Assembly (NCBI GenBank): GCA_001414345.1
Contig: LLCB01000209.1
Coordinates: 43,741-107,740, forward strand
Reading direction: 5' to 3'
DNA from: Hymenoscyphus infarciens
Lineage: Eukaryota; Ascomycota; Leotiomycetes; Helotiales; Helotiaceae
DNA: 64,000 nucleotides
How positions within the stretch are numbered: position 1 is the stretch's first letter; each line of letters starts with the position of its first letter. Both the position numbers and the translations under genes were made by a program. Below, piece by piece: positions 19,538-31,370 of the stretch. Under the pieces are notes generated by a model. It was not told the origin of the DNA. It was given only the letters and a program-made list of their open reading frames with translations, and searched no databases.

Positions 19538-22304
19538 CGCCCGCTCAGATGTGAGGTCAGATGGTACTGGAACTGTAAATGTTGGAACTGGACCAGAGCA
19601 TGATGGCGGAGCACATTCAAAGTTCAATATCAAAAGGGACCGTGGCCTATGACCTATGAACCACGACCTATGAACCAGCTAGCGGGAAGGTGCGAACTGT
19701 AGGTCCGGGCAACCTTAAAGGCGGCAAAAACAAGGACCCTCAACCCGGCTATTCCTACATGAGTAAATAGTGTCCGTATAAGATTACTCCAAGGTCTGCA
19801 AGGTCTGGATTGCCTCCCCTCTCCTCTGCATCTTCTCCTCCCCTCACCCCCTCCCCACTTTAATCACTCCAATAAATGCGGAGCGCGCGGACTTCCAGGT
19901 TGTGGGCCAAGCGAGACCTGGCGTTGACGGCGGAGCTGAACTGAAGCGTCTACAAAACAACCACAGTGACACCCAAAAAGCTTTTCGAGCCTTTCAGCCC
20001 TCTCAATACACCACCCAATCGGGCAATCTTGATGTCGGCATTAGCTCCCTCCAAATTCTTGACGGCGGGACGTCTACACGTATGCATCTGGAAGTTTGGA
20101 AGAGATCCGTGATGAGGGGATTCCCCACGCCTGGCTCGTCAGTCACAAGCCTTCCCTTCCCCACAAGAACCAGTCGGGTGTCAAAGGTACTTAGGGCTGG
20201 CTACAGCTTCCCTATGGTTACTAGTACCTATCCCCTATCGTTGTCTGCCACGCCTACCTCAACCCTCCTGTACACCCCTTATCCCTTGTACCGCCTGAGT
20301 ACTCACTACCGAGTACCTAGGTCTTCTCGCTTGTGTCTCCCCCCATGGCAATTGCATTATCGCCCCACGACGTACAAATTGTACTATCTGACTACGGACG
20401 TACATCTGACATTCCTCACAAATCCTCTCTCCCCGCACCCTCGACGGAGTATCGCCCTCTCGCCTACAAATCCTGCAATCCGTCGTCGACTCGTCGAATG
20501 TCAGTTTCGCCTATGACGTGCTGTTCAAGCAAGGAGCCAGAGCCAGTCGGCAACAGAGATGAGTGCATAGGGTTCACAGGGTCCCTTCAGGGCGTTTGAA
20601 ATCTTGGTTCGGCAGTGGGGCCTGACCTTCCATGCAACTTGCAACTTGCAATCTGGGGGTGCTCGGGCTCCCGGCTCTCAGTTGTGCCAAATCAACCGAA
20701 GTATTCCTGATTGGCCGAAAGCAGCAGGTCGAGCCTGTGTGGTCAAAACTTTGACGGCGGGAGGCGGGATGCCGAGTCTCTTACGCTTTGCCGAAGCATA
20801 TATCGGGGGATGAAAAAGAAGCTTTTATTGGTGTCTTGCTGCTGGCAAGCTCTTCGTTCTTCTTTGGCCAGATCACATCGAGTTTCCAATTCCAAATTTG
20901 ATGAGGAGACCAATTTGATGAGAAGACCAAGTTACGTGGCCGAGCGTCCTATTTCCCCTGAACCAATCGCTCTTCTCCCTTCATCCACACCACAAAGATA
21001 ATCCACCGACGCCCACAAGCTGGAGATGAAAGGGGGCGAACAAGAAACCATTCCATTTCATAATTGACCAACCAAGCAAGCCAACTCGCCTTCTTTACGC
21101 GAAATAAACAACCCAAGTTAAGTTCGGCACGCAATGCCTCGCCACAAAACTAACCGCTGGCGGCTACGCGTTGTTTGATGTTTGAGGATTCTTCCTCTGG
21201 TCAGCATCTTATTGGTGCATTCCATGCGCGAGGTGGTGAGCCGCCGCCTCGTTGGTTGGTTGGTTGGGTAATGTTGGGGGTGGTGATCGTTGGTTGGATA
21301 TCCTTTTTCCTTTGAAACGTCCAAATACTAAAGTTAGTATTGAGATGGGGAATCCTAGATATTTCGCACGTTTGCTGCCTTTATTCTCCTTTTATCCTAC
21401 CGACCGCACCGATTCGCATTTCGTGGTTTCGCTGGTGTTGTGTTCGAATGCGCCGTCGAAATGATGTAGCATACATTTTCCGGTCGCAAAAATGGCTTTT
21501 TCCACTTGAAAGACTTGCTCTCAATCCATCGTCCCTCCTCCCACGCAGTCCAAGAGCTTTCATGCTCTTGGCAATATGACGAACTCTCATTCATGCTTCC
21601 ATCCACCAACCTCCAGCACCAAAAAGAGACCCCTTCGAAGATAAACTTCGAGTAAGGGAAAGAGTTCGCGAATCGTATCAACGTTTGCATTAGGGTCTTC
21701 TTAGCACCCTCCTTCGGTATATACGGAGGTACCCCTGTATACCCGGCTTCAGCCTCTCGCATCACAACAACAACGCAGTAAAAGATTACAAAAAAAGACT
21801 CGACTGTAGGCAACTATCTATGGATCGTTCTAGACTTGGAATCAAGACTTTTCGATGAATTTTGAAGATTATGCAATTTCCTGACCGCTGGACCTCCGTT
21901 AGCGTTCTCAATCCTTTGACCAGTTGACTCTTCAGACGTGGCGAAACCTTGAAAATTATTCCCGTAGGAGGAAAACTTTAACCTTCCAAAGGGTTGAAGG
22001 GAAACCCGTCTCATGTTTCTGGTTTCCTTTCCATCCGAGATCAGACCTCTCCATTCTGAGGTACAGTTTGTGTTGAAGGGGGTCATCTTGCCTTGTTTTA
22101 ATTCTCCCTCTTCCGATCACAGACCGCTTCGCCAGTCCTTCAGCAATCGAAGTTTCGTTTCTGAGGTGCATCTGCAAGACTCAAGAGAGAGTAATTCGTT
22201 GGGCACCAACAAATGAGACATATCTCTCTCCGCCTTGCATGTGCTTGCGTCTTTCTCGCCTCGGATTCTCATCGCTTCTTTTCATGGGATGAAAAAAAGT
22301 CTTT

Positions 22305-22317
22305 CCCCCCCCCCCCC
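22305..22317. repeat. Homopolymer of 13 C
   Basis: Uninterrupted C run at the border of the AT-rich block. A similar 13-C run lies at 58,685-58,697. Confidence 0.9.
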
Positions 22318-22440
22318 TTCTTTCCTCGCATCGGGAATAACAATAGGTCGCGTGTGAGGAAGCAAGCAGCATCTCTTTCGCATCTAGGGATGCTTATTCT
22401 TACGTTTTGTAAAGTAATACGAAACGCTTATTTGGCGTAA

Positions 22441-24670
22441 AGCGTAATATGGCTGTTAGTGTTATTATAGGATAAATTTTAGGTATAAAAGTATATAAAT
22501 ATAGTACTGAAATGTAGCCTTTTAGTGTGAAAAGTAATGATTTGTATTATAATTGTATAGAATAATTAAAGCTATTCTTAAATTCGTTATTACTCTTATT
22601 ATCTTCGTCTTTGTCTTTGTTATATATATTATTATCTAGGAGTAAATCCTCTATATTTAGTAATATATCCTCTCTATCTTACTTCTATACTACTTTATCC
22701 TAATCGGTTTTACTACTTATATAGTATAAACTTCTATAATTTATATAGATAAAGATAAGCTTATCTATCTAATTAAGCTATATATAAGCTTAGAGCCGAG
22801 TTTGTAGGAAGTTTTATATAGAGAAGGATTGTTTAGATAATATAGAATTCGTAGTAGTATTAAGAAGTTTAAGAGCTAGTTTTAAAAGGTCTAGGACGTA
22901 GATTCTCTATTATAATTAGCTATAATTCTAGTAAGAAAATAAGAGTTATATAAATACTAGTGCTCTAAAAGGCCTTTAGATTATCTATAAACTTAACCTA
23001 GTATAGCCTTATAATGTTAAAGGTACTCTCTAAAGTAATATAATCTAAGTATTATATATACCTATCTAGGCTAGCTAACTCCTAAATAAACGTTTCTATC
23101 TACTTCTTATACTTTAGTAAAAGATCCTACTTCTAATTCTCTAGTATTAGTATATATACTACTAAATAAATAAGTAAAAGCTGCTTCTTTATATAAGATT
23201 CCTAGCTGCTATGACTAATTTAGTAGAAGTATTTAGAGATTAAAGGAGACTAAAAAGATATACTATTAGTACTAAACCGTTGGAAGTAAGAATTAAGTTT
23301 GATCTAGCGAGGATATATAAAGTAAAGCTAAGCGTGATTTAATTTAGATATCTTTTATAAAGTATAAATAGGCTTTACTACAAATATAAGCGCTTTAAGT
23401 TTCTACTACTAAGCGTTACTCTATAAAGGTATATACTAGTCTGTTGCTGCTCTCTCTAAAACTATATATATTTGTAACACGAGTTTAGACGATTTAATAG
23501 ATTCGAGCTAACAATATATAGTACTCTAGCGTGTTTTAACAGTTTAAATAAGAGCGCGAACTTTACTAGTAGTTATAAATATATAAGATTAAAGAAAGCC
23601 TAGCTCTTTATATAAGTAAGAAAAGAAAGACGATAAAGCTATAGAACTCTTATAATTAAATACTTCTATCTCGCTCTTAATCTGTTATTTATTAGTATTC
23701 TTTCCTAGTTAGAAAAGATCTTTAAAGATAAGTTAAAGACTATAAGAATTGTAAAGGACGTAGTAAACGTAAGAGGTCTTTAAGGAGGCGTAAAAAATCT
23801 TTTAAACTTTATACTAGGTAGAATCGGTATTAGTAGAGAAGGAGGTCTATCTACGAAGGTTATTCTATATAATCTTAAGCATATACTTTTATATATTTAC
23901 CGCTATTTAATCTATACTAGCTTTAATAGCACTAACTAACGTGTTTTTCTAGTAATATAATATATTATCAAGGGTTAGGAAGGAGGTGTTTTTAACGCAA
24001 TCTTTTAAGATATTAGAGAAGCTGTTACTAATAATCTAGAGGTAAGAAGCTTTATTAGTAACTTCTTATACTTATTCTTTTACCTTATTATAATACTTAT
24101 TAAGAAGCTAAGTTAAGAGCATCTACTAATTTAGAGGCTTAAAATTCACTAGCTTAAAGAACTCTTTCTACTATAGTATCTTGAACTATACGAAGTTAAC
24201 AGTTAAGGTAAAGATGGCTATAGTAAAGGCATCTTTAGTAGAGCTTTCTTTTATATAGAGAAACTCCTTAATACCTAAAGGAGTAGATATTAGAGCTCTA
24301 TTCGCCTTCTCTACTAGGTATATCGAGTACTCTTTAAGATGGCGCTTATAGAAGGCGGTTGTATTCTAGGCTCTAGTAAGACTATAGGACCGACATTTAG
24401 CTTTATTAACACCTTTAATATTCTCTATCTTAATAAATTAGGCTTTTACTTTAGTATCAAGGTTATAAGCTCTTCAGTTTAACATTATAGGAGTACTATA
24501 AGCTAATATTTATACTATTATAAGAAAATGTTATTTTAGGAAAGAACTCTTAAAGTATGAAAATTTTCAAGTAAGTAGAGTAAGCGCTAGCACGTAATAG
24601 GAAATGGAGGCTTCCTATTAGCTTATGAAACTCTTAGCAATATAATAAAGTATATAGCTTATTTGGCCTT
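22441..24670. mobile_element. RIP-degraded AT-rich block, probably a dead transposon
   Basis: Abrupt AT-rich interval with dense stops in all frames, between GC-balanced flanks. No terminal repeats or coding motif could be read. The size (~2.2 kb) fits a DNA transposon, but that is only inference from RIP targeting repeats. Confidence 0.4.
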
Positions 24671-25953
24671 ACTTTATGCTTTATTTATATTACACCTTGG
24701 CTTTTCGTAAACCTAACATCCCTATTCGCATCGCGAAGGATTTCCGTTTTGCGACTGCCTATACCGCGACTCTTTTTTACTTTCAAGGGGGAGACGAGTC
24801 TATCCTTCCCTCCCCTCTTTTCCTCTTCTCTCAGATCTTGATGTTCTTTCTACGGTATGCTGGGTAGCAAACCATCTCGCCAATCGCATTATGAATGGAG
24901 GGAGTCGGCCCTTTTAGAAGTTAGGGCATGCGACGCATTTTTTGCCAGGTATGGTTTCGAGCTCCTGTATTTTGACATGTACTGGTGGTTCTTTTTTGGG
25001 GGGGGAGACTTCGTAATCTTTTCCTTTGGATGAAAGAACTGCGACCCCTCAACAAAATGGTTGAATTCTGTCTCGGCGCTCGGTGGTTGAACTGACGGTT
25101 CGTGTTCGTTAGCACCGCACCAGTTTCTATTCAAGGACGAGTGACTTTCGTCACTAATCTACAAGAAGGCACGTTGAGGAAGTACGAGTTTTCGAGATCG
25201 ATTTAGTAATCTCGTTGTCGCCATAGCCACAGGGTTGAACTCAGGGTGTCTGTCGGCCTTATGGCGTTGCTATTCCCCCATCCGTCTGTTCATCATTAAT
25301 TCATACCAAGAACGTCTTCTTCTTTACAGGAGCTGGCCTACCAATCGAGGTTTTCCGCCCTGCTTTCTATCACCTAAGATTCGTCAGTCCTCGCAAAGCT
25401 AACTAACTTGTTGCGTCAACCCCGCACTCACTTACTTGGATGGTGTTTTGTTTTCTATATGTGTGCGGCATTAAGTATATACAGTATACCATCCCAAGCA
25501 AGAATTTCCAAGACCCGAGCGAGGGGGTAAGGTAAGTAAGCTTATGAACGAGCATTTTGGAGTTCTTGGACTCGAGGATTGTTTTGGGATTCCTTTTGGG
25601 ATTCCTTTTGGGGGCTTGAGGTGTTGTAGGTATATAGAGTATAGAATAGTATCTATCTTTTTGCGTGCCTTGTCTTGCCTTACTTTGTCTTACCTCACTT
25701 TGTCTTACCTCACTTTGTCTTGCCTTGTCTTGGCTTTTTTGAATAGCTCGCTCAGATATATATATGTATAGGATTTAGTTAAGTCCTTATATCTCGAGAT
25801 ATCAAAGTTTCTTTCCCCTCCTCACCTCGCCTTACTTTTTTGGTTAGTTAGTTGGTTGGTTGGTTAGTTGACTCAGATATGTTCTGGTGTGTTTTAGAGG
25901 GAGACGGGGGAAAGTAGGGTTCGAAGGTTATATATATACATACAGCACCGCCC
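24671..25953. other. GC-balanced non-coding spacer
   Basis: No protein-like frame. It contains TTTTGGGATTCC repeats (25,583-25,612) and a CTTACCTCACTTTGT-type tandem repeat (25,668-25,732). Confidence 0.5.
25668..25732. repeat. ~16-bp tandem repeat (TTTGTCTTACCTCAC)
   Basis: About four copies with variants, on a C/T-rich strand. Confidence 0.8.
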
Positions 25954-26052
25954 GCCGCCTAAGTTTTCTATATAGCGTACGCACTTTTTTATATTAACTA
26001 AACTCTAGAGTACTATCTCTATAATTGTACTATAAGAACAGACTTAGGCGGC
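25954..26052. repeat. Foldback (~99 bp) with GCCGCCTAAGT arms
   Basis: GCCGCCTAAGT at 25,954-25,964 and its exact reverse complement at 26,042-26,052 flank ~77 bp of AT-rich DNA at the border of the RIP block. It may be a tiny MITE or an element end. Confidence 0.55.
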
Positions 26053-27875
26053 TCGCGATTTATATTATATAATAAAGCTTCTACATTCTTATCTAATATA
26101 ATAAATAGTATTAACAAAGTAATAATAATACTTAATATTAAGCAGGGTCTTAGCGCTAGTGCCTTGTAGCACTATATAGAAATAGATATTCCATAACTTG
26201 TATTTTCTTTTTAAAAATCTTTTTTATTTTTTACGAAAAAGTTATTATATATCTAACTCTTAATTTAGTATAAGGGACTTATAATAAGACGTGTAATCTC
26301 TTAGAGTTATAAATAATTAGAATTTACTATTAAAATTATCTAACTCTCTCTTTCTTTTTAGAATAAAGTAAGACTAAGTAGTCTATTAGCTTTTAGACTA
26401 GAAGAACGATTCTTCTCTAGATTAACTATTATTTTTTTTATTACTAATCGATAGATTATTCGTTCTTCTTAGATCTCTAGTAGTAATTAGTTTCTTTAAT
26501 ATAATATATTAAATAGTATAGACTCTTTAATATATTACTAGTTATCTCGCTATCTAAGTCTATATAAGAATAGCTTTTTAACTAGATTATTATTAAATCG
26601 CTTATTTCTCTTTAGGTCTTTTATATAATAATTACTAATATTTGCCTAGTTCTTTATTTTAAGTAGGCTTTAAGTATAGTCGACTAAGAGTGAGTTTTTA
26701 TAGATTTTATATAAATAAAAAATCAGGTAGAATCTCTACGATTTAACTATATATAACTATCTTTAACCTTTTAGAAAGTAGATAGAGAGACTTTGAAATT
26801 TTAAACCTAAGTTAGTATAAGTAAGAAATACTTAGGTACTAAAGTAGTACTCTAAGTAGTCTAAGTAGATTAGAGTAGAATAGTACTTAAATCTTAGTTA
26901 AGTAGCGTAGAGTAGTTACTTAGAGTACTTAAAGTAGTACTCTAAGTAGTATACTCTAAATAGAAACTAAAAACCAAAGTATAAGATAAATATTCTTAAA
27001 GTCTCTCTCTTTCTCTTTTTCTTTTCTCTTCTTTCTTTCTTTCTTTCTTAGTCTTCTTATCTAGATAAAGACTCTAGTCTTTTAGACTAATTATAGCCTC
27101 TATAGTCTCTTTAGAAAGCTTATTTCGTTACTTTATAACTATATTAGCTCTTTAACTAAAGACTCTTTTACTAGAAGCTAACGTAGCTAGAACGTATATA
27201 CACTTCTAAGTTGATATAGAACTAGATAGTTAAGCTTATTAACTTTCTACTAATATAAAAGTAAGAACGTAAGAAGTTAATTAGTATAGAAACTTAGTAG
27301 ATAATATATAGAGTGAGCTACTAAGTTACTTCTTATTTAATTCTCTTTTTTTAAAAAATAATATATAGAATCGTTTTTAAGATATAGAGTATCTAGTTTA
27401 TAATATTAGTTCTTTTAGAGGCTTAGGCTTTATTAGTAGATAGAGTAGTATTTAGAGTTTTTTTTTAAGTTAGATAAATTTTAGTATATATATAGTTATA
27501 TAGAAGTATAGAATCTTTAATAAATATATTAAAGCTACTATTAAAAAAGAATTTATATAGTAAATAGAGTAAATAGAGAGCTCTCGCTTAAGCTCTTAGT
27601 AGCTCTAAAACGCTACTCCGACGCTACTCTAAGCCTAGCCTAGCCTAGTACGAATACTTAGAGTACTACTTAGAGTTACTTAGAGTAGTATAAGTAGAGT
27701 AGTACTTTAAATCAGTTATATAGAGTAGAGTAGTAGTTACTACTCTACTCTACTCTACTCTACTTATTTCTTATACTAAACCTAAGAATATAAAAGCTAG
27801 ATATCTTAATTCTAAATCTATTTTAAAAAGATATTAGATATATCTCTTTAAATTATAGTAGCCTATATAGTGCTA

Positions 27876-28754
27876 TATAACGTATTTTTGAGTTGAAAAC
27901 GCTCTAAGAAGCCTTATATTTAGAGGTAAAAACTCTACTATATATAGAGAGAAAAGAGGTTACGTAAGACCTTATTTTCTTATAATACACCTCTTAGGTT
28001 TAGAAGAGATAACTTTCTAGGCTTATAATAATAATAGACTAGATTATAAAAGAACCTCTTAACTATATCGCTCTTTATTCCTACTATAGAGAATTCTATA
28101 GAGCGTACTTCTAAATAGCGATTCTATAGTATTCTTAAGAGTAAAGTCTTACTCCTAGATCCTATCTAACTTCTTCTCTTATACTCTAGCATGTTATTAG
28201 CTCTAGCTTTAGTAAAGATAGCAGATAGCGTTCGTAGATATAGTAGCTTATAGTTAGTATTATACTACTAGCTTCGTAGAGTACTAGGCTTTTGAATTCG
28301 AATATATCTTTAAGTACCTCTTAGAGTAAGCTAGCGCGCTACTAGACTTCTAGTTTTAAAAGGCACCTCTAAGAGTAGTAGTAGCTAGCTTTATAGCTAG
28401 GCTTTATACGAGCTTTTTAAGAGTAAGCTACTGATTAAGAAGGTATACTAGCTTTATACGTAGCTAGGCTTTTAAGTGCTCGTCGAAGTAAGTATTAAAA
28501 GGTTAGTTACACTAACTCTAATAGCGGAGAGCGTTTTAAATACGTAGTAACGTTAAATATATAAGCAGAAGTTAAAGATATTATAGAGTATATTATAAGT
28601 GTAAATATAATATACTATATATATAAACTAGGCTTATAACTATAACGTATTCTTGAGTTGAAAACGCTCTAAGAAGCCTTATATTTAGAGATGAAAACTC
28701 TATTATATATAGAGAGAAAAGAGGTTATATAAGACTCTATTTTCTTATAATATA
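27876..28754. mobile_element. Possible mini-LTR element: 114-bp direct repeats
   Basis: 27,876-27,989 and 28,641-28,754 are equal in length and homologous, sharing AAAACGCTCTAAGAAGCCTT. They start TATAACGTATT and end ATACA/ATATA, as a TG...CA LTR would look after RIP. The flanking five bases (TGCTA and TTATA) do not match, so no target duplication supports the call. Confidence 0.45.
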
Positions 28755-30489
28755 TTATATACTATATAATAAGTTTAAGCTCTTTTTAGTATAAAAATCT
28801 ATACTATAGAGAAAACTTATATAGTAGTACTATAAGAGAAGGAGGCGAATAAGGCGAATAAATAAAGAGGTCGTGAAAAAGAGAGATAGAAGAGAGAGGA
28901 ATTAAGAGATAGAAAGAAGTTAATTCTTAGATCTTAAGACTAGAGCGAATTCAATAGTTCTACTCGAGTCGTATAAGAGATTTCTAAGTTATAATATATA
29001 GTTAGACTATTATAATAACGTAGGTTTCTCTTATATTTAATAGAGTCTTCTATTTCTACTTTAGTCTATTAGCTTATATGCTTTGGTTTTATATTTCAAT
29101 AGACGTATACTCTCTCTTATCCTCTCACTTACTTCTACGTAGGCGCTTAGGAGAAAAGAGCGGTTAGAAAGTGATAAAGCTCTTATATAGTATAAGAGGT
29201 TTTTCAGAGACTTAGAGTTAGTATAAAATAGCTATTTCGCCTTAGAACTACGGTATTTTGTATAGTCTCTTACTATTAAGAGAAGAAGGTTTGAAACGCG
29301 GAGTTACTTTCTTTATTTATAAGTAAATTCTTATATAGAAGAGGTAAATAAGAGCAGTGTTACTAGTTGTGTCTAGAATATTCTACTATTATAAGAGATT
29401 ATTAAAAATAGAGTTTAATACTTACTATTTATACTTACTAGTTCTAATAATATTTAATTATATTACTATTAATCTTATTAGTATTTTAAGTAATTTTATA
29501 ATAATACTATAGTAATACTAAGTGGATTATATTTAAGCTTTTTACTCTAGATTTTAACTCTACTTATTTTTAGTCTTATACTTTAGAAATATATAATATA
29601 ATACTTAATATAAAAAGTATATATCTAAATAGCTAGGTTTTTAGATCTAATTAAGTAAAGTATTTTAAGAAGAGAATTATATTAATAGCTTCTAAAATAG
29701 CTTTAAAATCTCTTATAAAGCTTATATTAAAAAATAGAGTATATAAGATATTAAACTTTGATAACTATAATATTATAAATAACTCTAGTAATAATAATAT
29801 AAATTTAATAACTATTATAATATAAACTAGTTTATTAAATTTATTAAACTTTACTCTTTAATTAGCTATAAAAATCAACTAAATTAAAAATAAAAGGTTT
29901 TAGTTTAGTTACTACTCTAGCTAATATTTAGATATATTTATATAAAATCCTATTTACTTAATCTATAACTAATCTATTTATATATAAGTTTAAAGGAAAG
30001 CTCTAATTAGAGCTTTCTAATAATATAATAAAAACTTAAATCTATAGTATAAGTAATTTTTAATTATATTTTAAAGCTATTAAACTTTAGATAATTAGTT
30101 TAGTTTATAATAACTTAGTACTAATATTATTAAAACAAAAGCTAGAACCTTAGTAATAATAAGTTTATCTATTTATTATATATATATTAGTATAAAAAAG
30201 TAGATTAAAAGCTTTCTAACTAGTTTTCTAGAGACTTAAGTACTATTACTTTTAATAAAATATCGAGAGAGTTACTAATAATTATTATTTAAAGTAGAAC
30301 TTAACTAATAATATAGTAATAGATATTAATATCTCGAGCTATATAATCGCTAAATAGTAAGTTTATACTAATAGTTAATAGAATCTATAGACTTAACTTT
30401 AAGTAAAGTTATATACTTTTTATTAATATAATATAATAATATAAACAAGTGCTTAGCTTAAAGTAATTAATCTAAATTTATTAATCTAG

Positions 30490-31290
30490 TATTTATATAA
30501 AAGAAAATTAGTTTTTAGAATCTAAATATATTTTTAGGTTTAATTTAAAAACTCTGAATTTTTTATTAAAAAAATAAAAGAATTATAAGTTACTAAACTA
30601 ACTTAATATAAACCTTTAGCTTATCTTATTATAAAACTTATATTATAAAAGCTAATTAAGTTTATTTTAACTATAAAAGCTTTTCAAACTTATATCTATT
30701 TAAGTTTAACTTATAAATTTTAAATTCTTTACTAAAAAGGTAAAAGAATTATAATAATTTTTAATTAAACTAAGCTATTATTAACGTTAAACTTCTATTA
30801 GTTTAAATTTTGTATTATTAAAGTTAGTTAAGTATATTTTAAGTTTAAAATCACTTAAAACTTATTTATATCTAAGTTTACTTTAAGAATTTCATTTTTT
30901 TTAATTAAAAAAACTAGAAAAATTATATTAATTATTACTTAAACTAACTTATTATTAACTATTAGCTTATATTATTATAAACATATTATTATAAGAACTA
31001 ATTAAGTATACTTTAAGTTTAAACTCTTTTAAAACTTATATATATTTAAGTTTAGTTTAAAGATTTAAATCTTTTATTAAGAAAATAAAAAACTACAATA
31101 ATTCTTTATTAAACTAAGCTATTATTACCTTTTAGTTTTTATTATTATAAAATTAATATAGTAAGATTTAATTAAATATATTTTAAGTTTGAAATCTCTT
31201 AAAACTTATATATATCTAAGTTTAAATTAAAAATTTTAATATATTTATTGAGAAATTATAATAATATTAGCTTTAAAATTAGATACTTAT
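30490..31290. repeat. ~170-bp tandem (satellite-like) array, RIP-degraded
   Basis: A landmark like CTTATATATATTTAAGTTT recurs at about 30,522, 30,689, 30,861, 31,035 and 31,205, giving periods of 167, 172, 174 and 170 bp. The flanking text (TTTTAAGTTT before; TAAACTAAGCTATTATTA after) recurs too. Weaker copies may extend left to about 29,950. Confidence 0.65.
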
Positions 31291-31370
31291 TATTAGAATA
31301 TTCTAAGAATATATTTATTTCAAACACTATAGTATTTTACTATAATAATACTACTAGCAACACTGAATAG

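Larger units (their letters stand above)
17040..22440. other. 5.4-kb GC-balanced stretch without a supportable protein gene
   Basis: Many short frames occur on both strands, none with domain patterns, consistent codon use or splice-linked extension that I could find. It contains GC-type minisatellites (18,771-18,800; 18,853-18,935; 19,443-19,487; 19,497-19,537), pyrimidine tracts near 19,800-19,860 and 13 C at 22,305-22,317. It may be the long promoter and leader of the gene at 15,879, or a non-coding RNA locus. The lack of RIP suggests it is single-copy. Confidence 0.5.
26053..31370. other. 5.3-kb RIP-degraded AT-rich block
   Basis: Stops everywhere and no surviving coding frame. It holds repeats of CTAAGTAGTACTCTAAGTAG type (about 26,850-26,960 and 27,640-27,760), a pair of 114-bp direct repeats, and a ~170-bp tandem array at the right end. 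It was probably several transposon copies. Confidence 0.65.

Noticed and set aside
25910..25935. GGTTCGAA motif as a possible tRNA B box
   Set aside because: No A box or cloverleaf could be drawn around it. I found no convincing tRNA or rRNA gene in the window.
25950..31370. Centromere call for the large AT-rich block
   Set aside because: Five kb of RIP DNA with a short satellite is not enough; chromatin data would be needed.
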